DNA of 64,000 bases from Clitoria ternatea (GCA_037962975.1 CM075674.1:87126501-87190500), one strand, 5' to 3'. Numbered from the stretch's first letter, positions 23,907 to 36,100 are shown. The notes: generated from the sequence alone by a model not told the origin. A program made the numbers and translations.

Positions 23907-24845
23907 ATATACTTTACTTACAAACAACGGAGATTGTAAGTGTTCATTAGACATTTCATACCATAAAATCCCCCCACATTGAAAATTTCCAAAGGATTTT
24001 CCTAAAAAATAACATCAACTTTACAAAATAATTTCACCACCTAAGTAATAATATTTCAGTAAGAGTGAGACCAAACAAGACAATATTTATATATTTATTA
24101 ATAATCACTAAAAACTTAAATGTCACAACACAATAGGTTACTGATAAATAACAAAAGCATATAAGACCAATCATAAAATTTAAACAAATTACTAGGTAAT
24201 CAACAATACTTTATTCATAAAGAGTAAAACATAACCATAATAATTTGAAAAACTAATATTGGAATAGAATTCTATGTCACAAAAATACCTCAAAAACAAT
24301 AAGACTTCAAAAACAATAAGTCCTCAAAATTGGTCTTATTTAAAATTTTAACAAAAATGGGCACAACAAAATGGGAAACAACAACATAAAAAGATTTTTA
24401 AAAAATGAAACAAAATATGCCCAACATAAAATTTCTTATCTATTTTGATCCTACTTAAGGGTCCCGAACCACAATAAATAAAAAATATATGTTCACAACG
24501 AGAGCTTAACGCACAAAACCTTAGAGAATTACTTTAGGGAAACTAGGGTTATAATTGCTCAATAATGTGTCACACTTGAATTTCAACGGGGCTTCGAGGC
24601 CATACTTATACAACGGTAAATAGAGGGTCTTTTTTCGAGCCCAAAATGACATAGGTGTAACTATATTTGGTTAGGATCATGGGGATCAGATTTCCCTTTA
24701 TTCATGCCTAAAATGGGGGAAAGAGGCGGTGCTATGGGCGCCCCTCAACCCGGGGCGAACAGGAGCCCCTAGTCACGAGCCTAAGGTGTAGAGCTAAGTT
24801 GAGTGATTAGGTGTCAGGTTAAAGTAATCCTAAGTGATAGTCGCC
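23907..24845. other. Noncoding, probably old transposon sequence
   Basis: No gene is seen. The block around 24590-24780 is less AT-rich (GGCGCCCCTCAACCCGGGGCGA) and resembles untranslated parts of LTR elements, but no border was identified. Confidence 0.4.
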
Positions 24846-24851
24846 ATGCGA

Positions 24852-24975
24852 CTCTCAAGTGAGACCGAGTGAGGAAATGCTTTGAGTGAGAAAATTACTC
24901 CGAGTGCGGAAATTCTCTAAGTGAGGAAACACTCTGAGTGAGGAAACACTCTGAGTGATAAGGCACTGAGTGATC
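24852..24975. repeat. GAGTGAGGAAA short-period repeat
   Basis: Seven variants of (C/T)(C/T)GAGTGAGGAAA follow each other at about 17-20 base spacing. The two central copies are identical (AGGAAACACTCTGAGTG). Confidence 0.8.
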
Positions 24976-25265
24976 GCGAAAAGGATTCCCAATGAAAGAT
25001 ACGTGTCACATGGTGGATAGCCGTCATTTCGTTTTTTCATGCGTTGTCTGAACCTAGCTATTTTTGTAATGGTAGGGCATTTTTGTATCCCTAGGCTCTT
25101 AAATGCATCTCTTGAGTTTAGGCGTGTTATTTTGAAAATGACAAATTTTAGTGCCATGTGTTGAAGATAAATGCTCCTTGAAGAGTCATCATGGCATCGC
25201 GGCTGTAGGGATGGCCAAATTGCTCCTAACTGTTAGATCCATCACTTAGGGGTTACTTCCTATGC

Positions 25266-25275
25266 CTATATATAG
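25266..25275 (+). promoter_or_regulatory. TATA-like box upstream of the gag-like pseudogene
   Basis: CTATATATAG is followed by a pyrimidine-rich leader and, 200 bases later, by an ATG-starting frame. It is plausibly the core promoter of the LTR element. Confidence 0.4.
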
Positions 25276-25474
25276 TCATTTTCTTCCTCATTTTCTATAT
25301 TTTCTATTATTGTTTCTTGTATCTTTTGCCTTCCGCCTTTACCAAAACATATCCTAAGCTCTTTGTTTCCTTGGCTTTTCATTTTCAGAGAGGTTGACGA
25401 TCCTCTTCCTCTTCCAATCTTTCCTTCGTTGCCTTCTTCTCGTCCATTATTTTTCCTATTTATGCGTTTGAAAA

Positions 25475-26262
25475 ATGACTTCCTCTTCTTCGAACTTGTA
25501 TTCGTGGGTTATGGAGGAGGTTTTGTCAAAATCCTCCTCCCTTGGGATTGATGAGGCTATTACCTATTTATGGCAAGGGGAGGCCTTCAATGACTCTTTG
25601 TTCGCACTGAATGTTGAGTGTTTGTGTTGCTCTTCTGAAGAGAGGATTTGTCACGCCTGAACAAACCCTGGGAAATTAGATTACACTTATGTGTAGAGAC
25701 TCTTTTCCTATCTTCATTTGTTATTTCCCTTTTCTGACTTTGAAATAGGGGTTTTGAATGCTCTAAATGTCACCCACACCCAACTTCATCTGAATGGATG
25801 AGCTTTCATGAAAGCTTTTAATTTTGTGTGAGAACTTTGGCCGGACCCCCTCCGTTCCTATCTTTTTCTATTTCTTCTAAGCAAAAATCTTCAAGGTAGG
25901 GGTCCCAGTAGGCTGGGTTTCTCTAAGCGGGGTTTTTGGTCGGCGTCTGATAGAAGCGTTTGACCAGTCATATAAAAATTTCAAGGGTCTCTTTTCAAAA
26001 TCCGGGTGAGTCCAAACATGCCTAGGGAAGACTTCCTCCACCACCCAGATGGTCGTTTTGCTTTTCCGCTGTATTGGACTCATTAACCTGTTCAGTACCA
26101 GATCAACTGGGAAGATCTATATCTAACCGAGCGAGATGATATGAGGTTTCTTGTCAAGGATGCGAGGCATTTTTTCAGTTCCCAAGGGCTGATTTCATTG
26201 TTTACCAACCTGGGTGCTCTGGACTCCAAAATGCGTAAGTATAGCTTTCTTAGGGTGTATGT
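25475..26262 (+). pseudogene. Broken gag-like 'plant transposon protein' ORF of an LTR element
   Basis: The frame at 25475-25660 starts MTSSSSNLYSWVMEEVL and ends SEERICHA before a stop. Beyond it, in shifting frames, come blocks with LHLLFPFSDFEIGVLNALN and later FKIRVSPNMP and FAFPLYWTH. I know this order of motifs from legume LTR-retrotransposon ORFs annotated as putative plant transposon protein, typically upstream of or replacing gag in Tat/Ogre-type elements. At least five stops interrupt it. A C-terminal splice-like junction (TTTTGTAG at about 26300) follows. Assignment is from memory of the family and has not been searched. Confidence 0.5.
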
Positions 26263-27620
26263 TTTGCCTACTCGGTATATCATATTAATTCTTGTCTTTC
26301 TTTTGTAGGTGATATGGCTCCTCGACTCAGACTCAGACTTCGACTTTGACTTCTGTCCCTCTCTCTACTATCCCTATGACAACCATTCCTCCCCTACTTC
26401 AACTATTGACGAGGTAGGTCGTGACGCCCACACGTCTAAAAGATGATGCGTTTAGCTGTTAGGGTCTTCCACTAGTGGGGTGGGATCTGCCCAGGATACA
26501 CGTCGTCCTGAGACCCCTAATTTTGAACAGTAGTCTATAAGCATCTCATGCTCTATATATAGGCCCGGGTCTTAACCTGACGTGCTCTCAATAAACAATG
26601 GGCTCCTAACTCATACTAAATGAGTTACCACTGCGTGCTTGTCAAGTAGAACAACTCTTTTCTTTCTTCATCTCAATGATTCTTTCAAAGGCTTATATAA
26701 AGAGAATTTGCTCTTTATTACAAGCTATTGAATATGCAAATCATGCTAAAACTAAGAAATCTTAAAGAGAAACAAGTCTTCCTGTTGCTATCATAACCAC
26801 TTTCAAAGAGCTTAACAAGTTATTGTTCATACTCTAATATTCTATTATAAACAATAATAAAGCTTAAGAGCTTTCTTTCTTTCATATCGTGAACCTATTG
26901 TTCAATTATCTGTAAGCTCAGTTCCTTAGAAATGGTAGAAGAAAGTTAGAATGAAGAAAGCAACATAAAGAAGTGAGATGAAGGCAAGAGATGGTAAGAC
27001 CTCAAAAAACTATAAACATAATAGAAGACAATGAAAATAAAGGAAAGGTTGGAGAAACATACCCAATAAAGGGAAGAAAATTGGGTTTTACCAACAAAGC
27101 ACGAGGGTGAACTTGATACAGGAAAAATGGTGCAAGAAAGAAAAAGATTTCAACCACTTAGAATAGAGAAAGAAAAGGATAACGAGGGATAAGAAAGATG
27201 AACTAAGGGAAATTGAGGTACTTAAAAAATGGTAAATGACTCTTGAAAACTAACATTAAAGATCCTATAATAGGGAAGAAAACAAACCTGTACCAATATG
27301 ACAGTAGAGATCACATGTAAAACGGTTACGATTTGATGGTCTTAAAAGCCTAGGCCCCATGAAAAACCCACATCCTAGGGTCAAAATTCCACCATCATAT
27401 TACGAGGATATTGAAAGACATTCAAATCTAATAGTGACACAAGGGAGCACACCCATGGTCATAGTTGCAAGAACCATCACACCTTAAGGCTGACATATGG
27501 CAAATGAAGAATAACCCTCAAAACACGTGACAACACAAGGCTTGAGAACAAGCAAGTAACATAATAGATATTGGATATAGGTAATCATGTTGCCTTTGGA
27601 AAGAAGGAACTCATCGATTG
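26263..27620. other. Noncoding remnant downstream of the gag-like pseudogene
   Basis: The stretch holds a second TATA-like text (CTATATATAGG near 26551) and no usable reading frame. It is probably untranslated retrotransposon DNA. Confidence 0.4.
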
Positions 27621-27622
27621 TA

Positions 27623-27871
27623 TTAAAGGAGACTCAAGCATAATTCATCATGCCTGGGGAAGCTCTTTTCTTGCTTGGATAGCTTATTTCTTGCATGGAC
27701 ACAATTCTTCATCCTAGTGAACCTTTTCTCTTGCTCAGAATGCTCATTGCCTACACGGACATAGTTCTTCATACGCGAGGAAGCTCTATCTTGCTTACAT
27801 AGGTTATTGTCTGCATGGACATAGCTCATCATGCTTGGGGAAGTCATTCTCTTGCTTGGAAATTGAGACAT
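27623..27871 (-). repeat. 60-bp tandem repeat, about 3.5 diverged copies
   Basis: The minus-strand frame shows a 20-residue period (MKNYVRVGNEHSEQEKRFTR, then MKNCVHARNKLSKQEKSFPR), which equals a 60-base DNA unit. Copies differ at about one base in five. The conserved reading frame suggests that the repeat once lay in a coding region or simply that 60 is a multiple of three. Confidence 0.75.
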
Positions 27872-28640
27872 TAACTCTGACCAAGCTTGTTAAACCTCAA
27901 ACATTATATCTCCACTTGGATCATGTGCATCATACAGTAACTAGCTCGAAGAGAATCGCACGCACCTCTTCACCTTAGTCTCACTTTGCCAAATACTGGA
28001 CTTAAGAGACTGAAGGCTCTTGTTCCCTCCATGATTCATTGTACCTAGACACGTCAAAATCTTCTAAAATCTTCATATTATGACTTTTGTGTTAACACTA
28101 CCATTAGTCTAGAATGACATATTCCTTTATTTAAGTCTTATAATTATGACATTTAATGGATTTCCTTTTGGGCAAATTTACCATTTTTGTATCAATGTCC
28201 TATAAATGAGACATCCATGTACTATTCAGATAAAGGGTTACAAGAGAAAAAATCTAGAATGCATATACTTAGTACTCTGGGGTTTTATGAATAGATCCAA
28301 CAAAATATTCATTTTATGTGGTTTTTGATAAATTTGTTTACAACTTCTTTAGTTATCATCTTTTTAGTTGGGTTGTATAGTTTATATTGGATTGGATTGG
28401 ATTGGATTAGTTTATAAAGACTCTTGTAAATAGGATGTTGTAATGCTGAACCAGTAGGACAACATAGTGCAAAATGACACAACAGAACAACTCAAGCACA
28501 ATGCAATGAAGCAACCCAAGCAAGCAAGTATAATACAATGAAGCAACAATAATCACCTATAAAATGGTCATAAATGATGATGAGAATCCAATGAAATTTT
28601 TATATCTCACTTTTTAAATAAAAAATTTATAATTTATATC
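27872..28640. other. Noncoding DNA with a short GGATT repeat
   Basis: Only a TTGGATTGGATTGGATTGGATT microsatellite near 28388-28408 is notable. No gene is seen. Confidence 0.5.
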
Positions 28641-30296
28641 ACATATTGTTTTAGGTAAATTTTGGTGGGGATGGTGTGAACACCCATTTATGTCCTACCC
28701 GAAGATGTTTTAGAAAGGAAAAGAAAAGGAGAGAAAAAATATTTTGAAAAAATGAAATGATAAAATAGCTCACCTAGGCAAGACCAGAATTTTATTTGCC
28801 CACTCACCTAGGCGAACCCTATGAATTTCAGAAAAAAAGGAAGCAGATGAGTCATGGCTGTCCTTTTTTTTACCCAAGAGGTGTTAAACCTAAAAACCCT
28901 GGTCGCCCCTCGCTACATGAAAAAGCGAAAGAAAAGCATAAGAGGATATCCCTACACAAGTCAACCATGGCATTTGGGGAAAGGTTTTGGAAAGCAAAGA
29001 AGAAGGACAAAAGGGGGTTATCGAAGTAGAGGAAAAATGGGAAGAGGAAAGATAAAGCTCAGATCCCCAACCACCCCCTTGGGACCACAACAAAGGTTTT
29101 AAGGGAGCTTGAAGGTCTCCTCTCCCTCTATGAAAGGATCCCTTGAAGAAGAAAAATGGTTCATATTTTTTTAGGGGTTTTAGTTCACCATTTTTTTGTT
29201 GTTCATGAGCGAAATTGTTTCTTTCTTTGGGGTTTGAGTTAGTGAATACCATTGTTAGGGAGGAACCTTTGTTGTCACCTTCTTTAAGAAAAAGAAAGGT
29301 ATAAACCTCTTTTTAGGGGGATATTTGTGTCTCTACTATCTTTTACACTTTGTACATTCATGAGTCTTGGTTAAACACACTTGAAATACTGAGTTATTCA
29401 TATTATATTTTAAGTATGTTCTTATATTAGGGTCATTTTACATGAATTTGTGTTTGAACATTGTTGTTGTTTGGTTAAGTCCCATTTAATTTTTGCTTGT
29501 GATATTAACTTAAGCCATGTTAGGATTATGTCCTTTCCCTCTTTCTCCATTATGCTAAAGTTCAAGAAAATGCTTTAAAACGATTGTTGAAATGTGATTC
29601 GGGAAGCAATGATAGGCTTAATTTGTTTGTGTTCATGTTATATTTGTGTTTTGCCATGTATGAGTTGAAAATATGCTTGAGGACCTGGTTTTTTATGTTC
29701 TAAAATATTGAAAAATGTATTCAAATAATAAATTCACCAAGGCGAGCCATTTTCACCTAGGCAAATAAGTCCTGATTGCTTTTGTTAGTAACTCACCTAG
29801 GCGAGCCCCTTTGCCCCTTCCCCCTGAATTTTTTATATATTTTATTTACATTTTTTATTTGTTCACTTATTTGTTTCATTCCTTTTAAGAAAATGTTGAA
29901 GACTTGCCGTAATGAGGGTTAATTTATAAGAGACATCTTGTTAGTCTTATTCCATTTTCCCAAAGAAAACACCATTTCCAAAACGTAGGAAAATAAATGT
30001 TTATAAGGCATTAAGGAATTAAGATGAGACATCTTACTAACCTCGTTTCCCTTCTCAAAACTTGACCTTTTCTAAACAAATGTTTTTTACTTATTCACGT
30101 TCTTATTGTAAAATGAGGTTAATTTAGATGAAACATCTTGTTAATCTCGCTTTCTTTTCAAAATATATACATCATAATCAAAAAGGCTTTCGACTTGAAT
30201 TTTTTTTTAATTTGGACAAAGACGTCCTGTTAACATCGTTTTAATCTCCATATTTCTTTCATTGCTTTACACTAATTCATGTCACTCTATTGTACC
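28641..30296 (+). mobile_element. Left part of an outer LTR (Tat/Ogre-like), interrupted at 30296
   Basis: This segment contains CTCACCTAGGCGA words at 28768-28815 and 29736-29805 and a set of decayed repeats of about 100 bp at 29905-30245. It continues beyond the nested insert into 43526-43810, where GTGGTGCTAATACCTTCCCT and TGGTGGCGACTCC are wording typical of Tat-lineage LTR ends. Left border uncertain. Confidence 0.4.
29905..30245. repeat. Decayed repeat of about 100 bp, four copies
   Basis: The phrase GGTTAATTTA.A.GAGACATCTTGTTA(A/G)TCTCG recurs at about 29918, 30018, 30115 and 30205 with strong divergence between copies. Confidence 0.6.
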
Positions 30297-30611
30297 TATG
30301 ACGTCCTAGGTCAATTATACAATTATATTAGACCGTTTAATTGAAATTCGAGATAAATTTTTTTCACAAATAATTAATTCAATTCTCTCATATTTATAAA
30401 CCAACCATTTTCAGTAAAAACGGGTTCAGAATATAAAATAGGTTATGTGTAACATCCCTCTTTTTAGAGGCAATTTTATCCTTGTAAATTTTAATTATGG
30501 GGAGTTTGTAAGCAAGAATAAGTCAATATATACCCTGTTGATGGTCTGTAGTACCTCAAAAATGTCATTTTTACACATAATAATAGAATTTATATGGAAT
30601 ATTAGTGAAAT

Positions 30612-31290
30612 GATGCAAAAACCGAGTGAAAAGGGCTCTGTTCCGAGTAACAGAGAAGAATTCCGAGTGAATGGTCAGAAAATCCGAGTAAAGGAGAAAA
30701 ATCCGAGTGAAAACATCATAGAAAGGCTCGGTTCCGAGTTGAATGCTTCTTTTTTTGAAAGAGACTACACTAATTGGAGTATTCCGAGTGAAAGAATGTA
30801 TAAATACTCATGTTTATGTTGATTTGATGCTTCCTACCGATTGGAGCGTGTTGTGGAATCAATTGGGAAGGATTCCGAACGGTTTCCTATGTATTTGCTT
30901 AGGAAACCGAGTGGAAAATGGTGGAGGGAGCCAATTCCGAGTGAGATACACTCCACTGGACCAAAACCGAGTGAGACTCGTACGTGTATGCCTTGTTCCG
31001 AGAGCTAATGGTTGAAATAAACCTTAATTGGAAGTATAATTGAAGAAATTAGCCTAAACCGAGTGAATAAAGTGAGGAAGACTCGGATTTCCGAGTGAAG
31101 ATTCTGAGAAAGAGAGGACTCGGTCTGAAGAGGTATTACCGAGTGAGAAACCGAGTGCCTGAGTCGGTTCAAAGGAATTCCGAGTGAAGATTTGAAGCTT
31201 CGCTCAAGCGAGCCTTGAAATTGTTGACTCGAAAGTAGGAATTCCAGTCGGAATAGTTCTTAACCGAGTGTAATTTCACTCGGTATTCAC
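30612..31290 (+). repeat. CCGAGTGAA word cluster, plus orientation
   Basis: About ten exact CCGAGTGA copies and a similar number of one-base variants lie here, spaced irregularly by roughly 20-100 bases. Almost all are in plus orientation, in the part of the solo LTR upstream of its TATA-like box. Confidence 0.9.
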
Positions 31291-31484
31291 TGACAGAAGT
31301 GCGTATTGACTTCAATTTTGTCTTTTAATGATATTTAAATTAAATCGTGCGCATTATGGATAGTGGACAACCAGAAATGGGCACTGACTCAGCATATATC
31401 TTTATTTAATCCCTAGTGACCCTTCCATTAGCAATCCACTAACAGCCCACTCAGAAAAGCTGTCCCCCACTTGTTTTTCCACTC

Positions 31485-31510
31485 ACTTCCTCCCTATTTA
31501 AACCAGCTCA
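31485..31510 (+). promoter_or_regulatory. Core promoter of the solo LTR
   Basis: TCCCTATTTAAACCAGC contains a TATA-like TATTTAAA. A transcript starting about 30 bases later would include the C/T-rich leader that ends at the donor-like site 31662-31675. Confidence 0.4.
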
Positions 31511-31929
31511 AGGTTCTCAGAACTCACACCCACACACGACACAAATACCTTCATCACTGTCCTTCCCAGCAAGCTTCTTTCCCTCTCCTTTCCCTTCTGT
31601 TTCACTCGGAACTCGTGCAGGACAGTGAAGGGAACCTCTTTCTTTCCATCCAGGAACTTCATTGAGGTAAGGGGGTATATTCTTGGGTGCCTTGTGGGAA
31701 AACCGAGTGATGGACAGATTCAGTGTGTATGAATTAAATGCTTTAAATTGTTATCCGTATATGCATGTATATATATATATATATCTGTTACCGAGTGTAT
31801 TTAATCAGTGAAGAACTATGAATAAAAGATGAGTTTAATGATAACAGGTTCTGTTTTAGGCTAATCCGATCGGTTTTGGTATCATTTCAATCGGATCTTT
31901 ATATTACCAACTCATTTTCATTCGGATAT

Positions 31930-32715
31930 AACATATTTCACTCGGAAAACACTCTATTTCTCTCGGACAACATCTTCCAAGTCTTATTTTACTCGGAAAT
32001 CTCTTTCTTACATTATTTCACTCGGAACTTGACTTAATTTCACTCAGAAAATATAATTATCTTTTACTCAGAACCCTTTTTCAGTAAATTCACTCGGAAA
32101 ACATCATATTTCACTCGGACAGTAGCTTCCCAGTCTTATTTCACTCGGTAAACACTTTATTTTACTCAGCAAGCAGTTATTTTACTCGGATTTGTTTTAT
32201 TGCATTCAGACAGAACCCTTTTTAACTAATTTCACTCGGTAAACTCATGTTTCACTCGGAACTTATCTTATTTTTACTCAGGAAACTCTTTTCATACTGA
32301 TTCCACTCGGAATCATACTTGATTTCATTCAGGAACTCATTTTCACTCAGCATTTAAGTAGCTTCACTCATGAAAACCTTTTCCAGAGATTTTAACTCGG
32401 TAAACACCTTAATTTTACTCAGAAAACTCCTTTTTGACTGAATACCACTCGGAATTATACTTTATTTCACTTAGAGACTCATTTTTCACTCGGATTCAAG
32501 CTGTTCCAGTCGGAAAACAGCATTCCACTTCATTTTCACTCGGATCCAAACTTATTTCAGTCGGAAAACAGCTTTCCAGTGTCATTCCACTCGGATTTTT
32601 AGCCAGATCGCTTGGAGAACCCTTCTCTATATGATTCCACTCGGAATCATACCTATTTTCACTCGGATTTACCCCTGTTCCACTCGGAAAACTCTATTTT
32701 TAATGATTTTCACTT
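31930..32715 (-). repeat. TTCACTCGGAA word cluster, minus orientation
   Basis: About ten exact TCACTCGG copies plus twenty or so one-base variants (CCACTCGG, TTACTCGG, TCACTCAG) are strung along 800 bases, commonly as TTTCACTCGGAAAAC. This is the reverse complement of the word upstream of the LTR promoter. Confidence 0.9.
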
Positions 32716-34066
32716 GAATTTTCAATTGGAAACTAATCTTCAATACTTTTTAAGTTATTGATAAGTTATAATTATGATTCTTATTCTATTATTATCATTA
32801 TTTATTGTCAAACTTAATATTGTTATCATTATTATTAGTTTTATTATTATTATACATTGTTAACATCTAAATTATGCGTAATTACATAAAGAATATATTA
32901 TTTTACTCTTTATGAAGAATATATATAATAAATATATTTCTAAAAATAATAAACGAATATCTTACAAGGTTTAAATGATTGATGGAATTCAAAGAACTTG
33001 AGAATGATATGATGAGACTGGAAATACATAAGATACCTAAGGAATTAATTGATAAGATAAATGCATTTCGCATCATGAAAATATTTTTGAAGAAGAAAAA
33101 CCTCTAGAGCATACACTTGGTACAGTGGAGGACACTCACGTTCGATCTCCATGAAGAATCTTGGGAGTACAACTGGAATGGCAACCCAATGGCATCAGAG
33201 TCGCGCCTGATAGCCGGGTGAGACGATGCAATTCTAGTGTACTTTGACTAAATGACGGAGTGTAACTATGATCGTAGGGATCCAAGTTCCAAAAAATATT
33301 TAAATCAATGATGAGAACCAATGAGTTCATTTGTACCACATGAAACTTGGGCGGACCCTGATCGCTCTAGATGATTGGAATGGTGATATTCCAAAGAATG
33401 AGAAGAAGATGAAACGATTTATTGGGCCCACATGCATCATGAGACTTAACCAAAGATAAATCATAATAAATCCGAACTCATGCATTTCATTACAGCATAT
33501 TTGATTGTTATAATTGTGAATATGTTATATGTACGATTTATTTCATGGCAATATGCTTGATTGTTATAATTGTGAATATGCTAAATATACGATTATGTGA
33601 TGACAACATGTTTGATTTTTATAATTGTGAATATGCTAAATGTATGATCTATGTGACATTGTATGTTAAATGGATTATGTCCGCACCGGATTAACCAATC
33701 AGGGTCTTAAGTTATACTCACCCTTACTGTTGAATATTTTTCAGAGGAATTAGAAACTCAAGAACCCGAGTGTGAAGATCAGCAATACGCTGAACCCATT
33801 GAGAACAATCATTAAGGATAGAATATTTATAATCAGACACCGGATGACTGTATAACATTTAAGGGTGCTTGCGTGCCCCATTCTGTTAAGAGTACAATTA
33901 CTTATAGTTTGTGAATGACTATGTGATATATACAATATTGCTTCCACTGATCTGCCAAGTATTTATAAAAAAAAAAATATTCACTTTTTCTGAAAACTGT
34001 TAACACTCTCAGTTAAATAGGATGAACCTACAGAAGGATTTATCTTATCTAACCGAGGGTGTTACA

Positions 34067-34245
34067 TTATGGGCTAAAAATCCAAAAGCCATTAAAACAA
34101 GAAAACTCAAAACTGGAACAGGGGCCTGATGCTACGCGTCAGCCCCACGCTACACGTCAGACTCTGTTCGCAGCTCTGGCGCTACGCATGAGGCTAACGC
34201 CTAACGTCAGAATATCAGTAGCAGCACCTGATGCTGTTACACATT
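34067..34245 (-). repeat. Segment of the outer solo LTR with GCTACGCGTCAG words
   Basis: Between the two nested insertions lies 180 bases of outer LTR. It carries CTGATGCTACGCGTCAG, CACGCTACACGTCAG and CGCTACGCATGAGG. The same word family reappears at 43265-43380. Confidence 0.7.
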
Positions 34246-34261
34246 TACTAGTGTAAAAAAG

Positions 34262-34615
34262 GGATTTAACATCGATTTTTTTAGACATTTCACATCGATT
34301 TTCAAACCGATGTGGATCTGGCCGATGTGAAATATAGGGACATCTCACATCGGTTTAAAAAACTGATGTGAAAAAGAGATGTATCATCAAAACCGATGTG
34401 AAATCCACCTTACCACATCGGTTTTTTACAAAAAGCAGATGTGAAATGTGTATTTCGCATCTGTTTTTTGTAAAACAGTTGTGAAAAAGTAGGAAATTAA
34501 CAACGGTTTTTATACCAACCGATATGAAAGATTGGATGTCTAACAACGTTTTTAATAGAAACCGTTGTGAAAGATGGACTTATAACATCGGTTTTTATAA
34601 AACCGATGTGAAAAA
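34262..34615. repeat. Left subterminal hairpin repeats of the CACTA element
   Basis: About twelve words of the type CACATCGGTTTT or AAAACCGATGTG, including variants such as AACAACGGTTTTT and CGCATCTGTTTTTTG, arranged as opposed pairs with 2-10 base loops. Confidence 0.85.
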
Positions 34616-34884
34616 TTTAAATTTTTTTAATTGTTTTATAATGATATATGAATTTTTAAAGAAACCTGGACATATGATTTCAGCATTCATCCCGAATATA
34701 TTCATTTTTCATGTCAATTCCTGGGCATCCATTTATACAACACATAGAAAACAAATATATCAACACCAATTAAAATCATATGTCAACCAATATATATAAC
34801 ACCAAACATTGTTTTATACATAGTTTAGGTCAGAATTTAATGCATAATATAGACAAAATTTAAGCACTTGTGTTGATCATAATC

Positions 34885-36100
34885 TAGCTACTTGAAGAAG
34901 ATATGTTGCCCAACGCTTACGAACCACATCAATTTCATCAGAAGTGAATGGTTCCTTGTTGCTAAAAACCTACAAGTATGCGATGTCAGAATATGCATTT
35001 AACTACTAGAAAATGCTTCCTTCTTTAAACCATTTCAATACCTGTCTCCAATCATCCTTAATGTTCCCTATTATGACATTGAGCATGTGCCCTATGACAT
35101 AATAACCACAGTGGTTGCTACCCGATGATTGTTTATTAGCTTGAAATATTAGGAACAAGTAAACTTTGCATCAAATTCTTAACCCTTATCAAGTCATGTC
35201 TAGGCATAAAGGCAACATAGAGTTAATGTAACATAGAGTGACTTACCCTTAGGATTATCCATTCAACCTTCTTCCTAATCATAGGTCGTGACCCTCCCAA
35301 AACATTACAAACATCCAAGGCTCTATAGTATAAAAACAACCAACAAGTTAACATTCAAGAATTCTCAAGAACACCTACAAGTTAACAAAACACCTACAAG
35401 TTAACAAAACACTTACAAGTTAATAGCACCCTTAATGTTTTTCCCTGGTTGTTTCCATAATGAGCAAAAGAAGACAACAACATTTTGTTTGGGACAAATA
35501 ATGATCAATTGCCAATGGTTCCTGTCAGATCACAAAAGAAATAAGGAAGTTTACACGAAAACACATGTATAATAAAACTTGAAATTTAAGGTTGTACTAA
35601 CAATTCATAATATGGAGCTAAAAAAAGCCATGAGAACTTGTGGATATCCTATGTTGAATATATGCCCGGATTTCATCTACACTATTTCCTATATCTTGGA
35701 TGTGCTCAGGCTCAAGGAAGCTATAATCAGGACATTCATTAATATTACAAAGGTTGTGCAAATACCTAAAATATAGACAAACATAATTTGATCACAGATT
35801 GTATTTGCTTTAGACATATAAAAAATTAACTAGTAATAAACTCACATCAACCATAATTGGAGCACAGATATGTTTAGAATCTTTTTTCCCATTAGAAATT
35901 CCAAAATATCTTGCTGGGTAATAAAGAAAGAGATTGGAGAGTCCTTACCTATGGCACTAGCATCTAGTTCCAATTGTATTGTTTCAGATCCAAGATTCAT
36001 TGCTACAAAACACAACCTCCTAAGTGGATCACTATACTTTTCTGTTTCTTGTAAAGGTTATTTTTGTGTAACTTTCTTAACCACATCAATATTGGCCTAA
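34885..36100 (-). pseudogene. Ulp1-like (C48) protease exons of the CACTA element
   Basis: Read on the minus strand in separated blocks, this region gives a cysteine-protease domain like those of SUMO proteases fused to or following TNP2 in plant CACTA elements. Visible pieces are LRRLCFVAMNLGSETIQLEL (near 36010), SPISFFITQQDILEFLMG (near 35910), INECPDYSFLEPEHIQDIG (near 35720), HWQLIIICPKQNVVVFFCSL (near 35500, with the catalytic His expected in HW), HCGYYVIGHMLN (near 35100, catalytic Cys expected in CGYY) and KEPFTSDEIDVVRKRWATYL (near 34930). Where the family usually has the catalytic Asp (DSL), this copy shows C-S-L. Blocks are separated by GT-AG-like introns, and some carry stops. Exact exon limits were not fixed. 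Confidence 0.65.

Larger units (their letters stand above)
30448..34066 (+). mobile_element. 3.6-kb solo LTR with perfect TTATG target duplication
   Basis: The left end is TGTAACATCCCTC and the right end GAGGGTGTTACA, an imperfect inverted pair with TG...CA borders. TTATG lies on both sides (30443-30447 and 34067-34071). No gag, pol or primer-binding sequence lies inside, so this is an LTR left after recombination between two LTRs. A TATA-like CTATTTAAACC at 31493-31503 and the leader ending in TTGAGGTAAGGGGG (31662-31675) give plus orientation. The element is filled with CCGAGTGAA words and their reverse complement. Confidence 0.9.

Noticed and set aside
30445..31015. Frames of 125 and 90 codons at the left end of the 3.6-kb solo LTR
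   Set aside because: They begin at or across the LTR border and are interspersed with CCGAGTGAA words; no retrotransposon domain.
34235..34241. TGTTACA-like text just left of the CACTA element, as another LTR end
   Set aside because: It has no matching start and no target duplication; the CACTA boundary and the outer LTR explain the position better.
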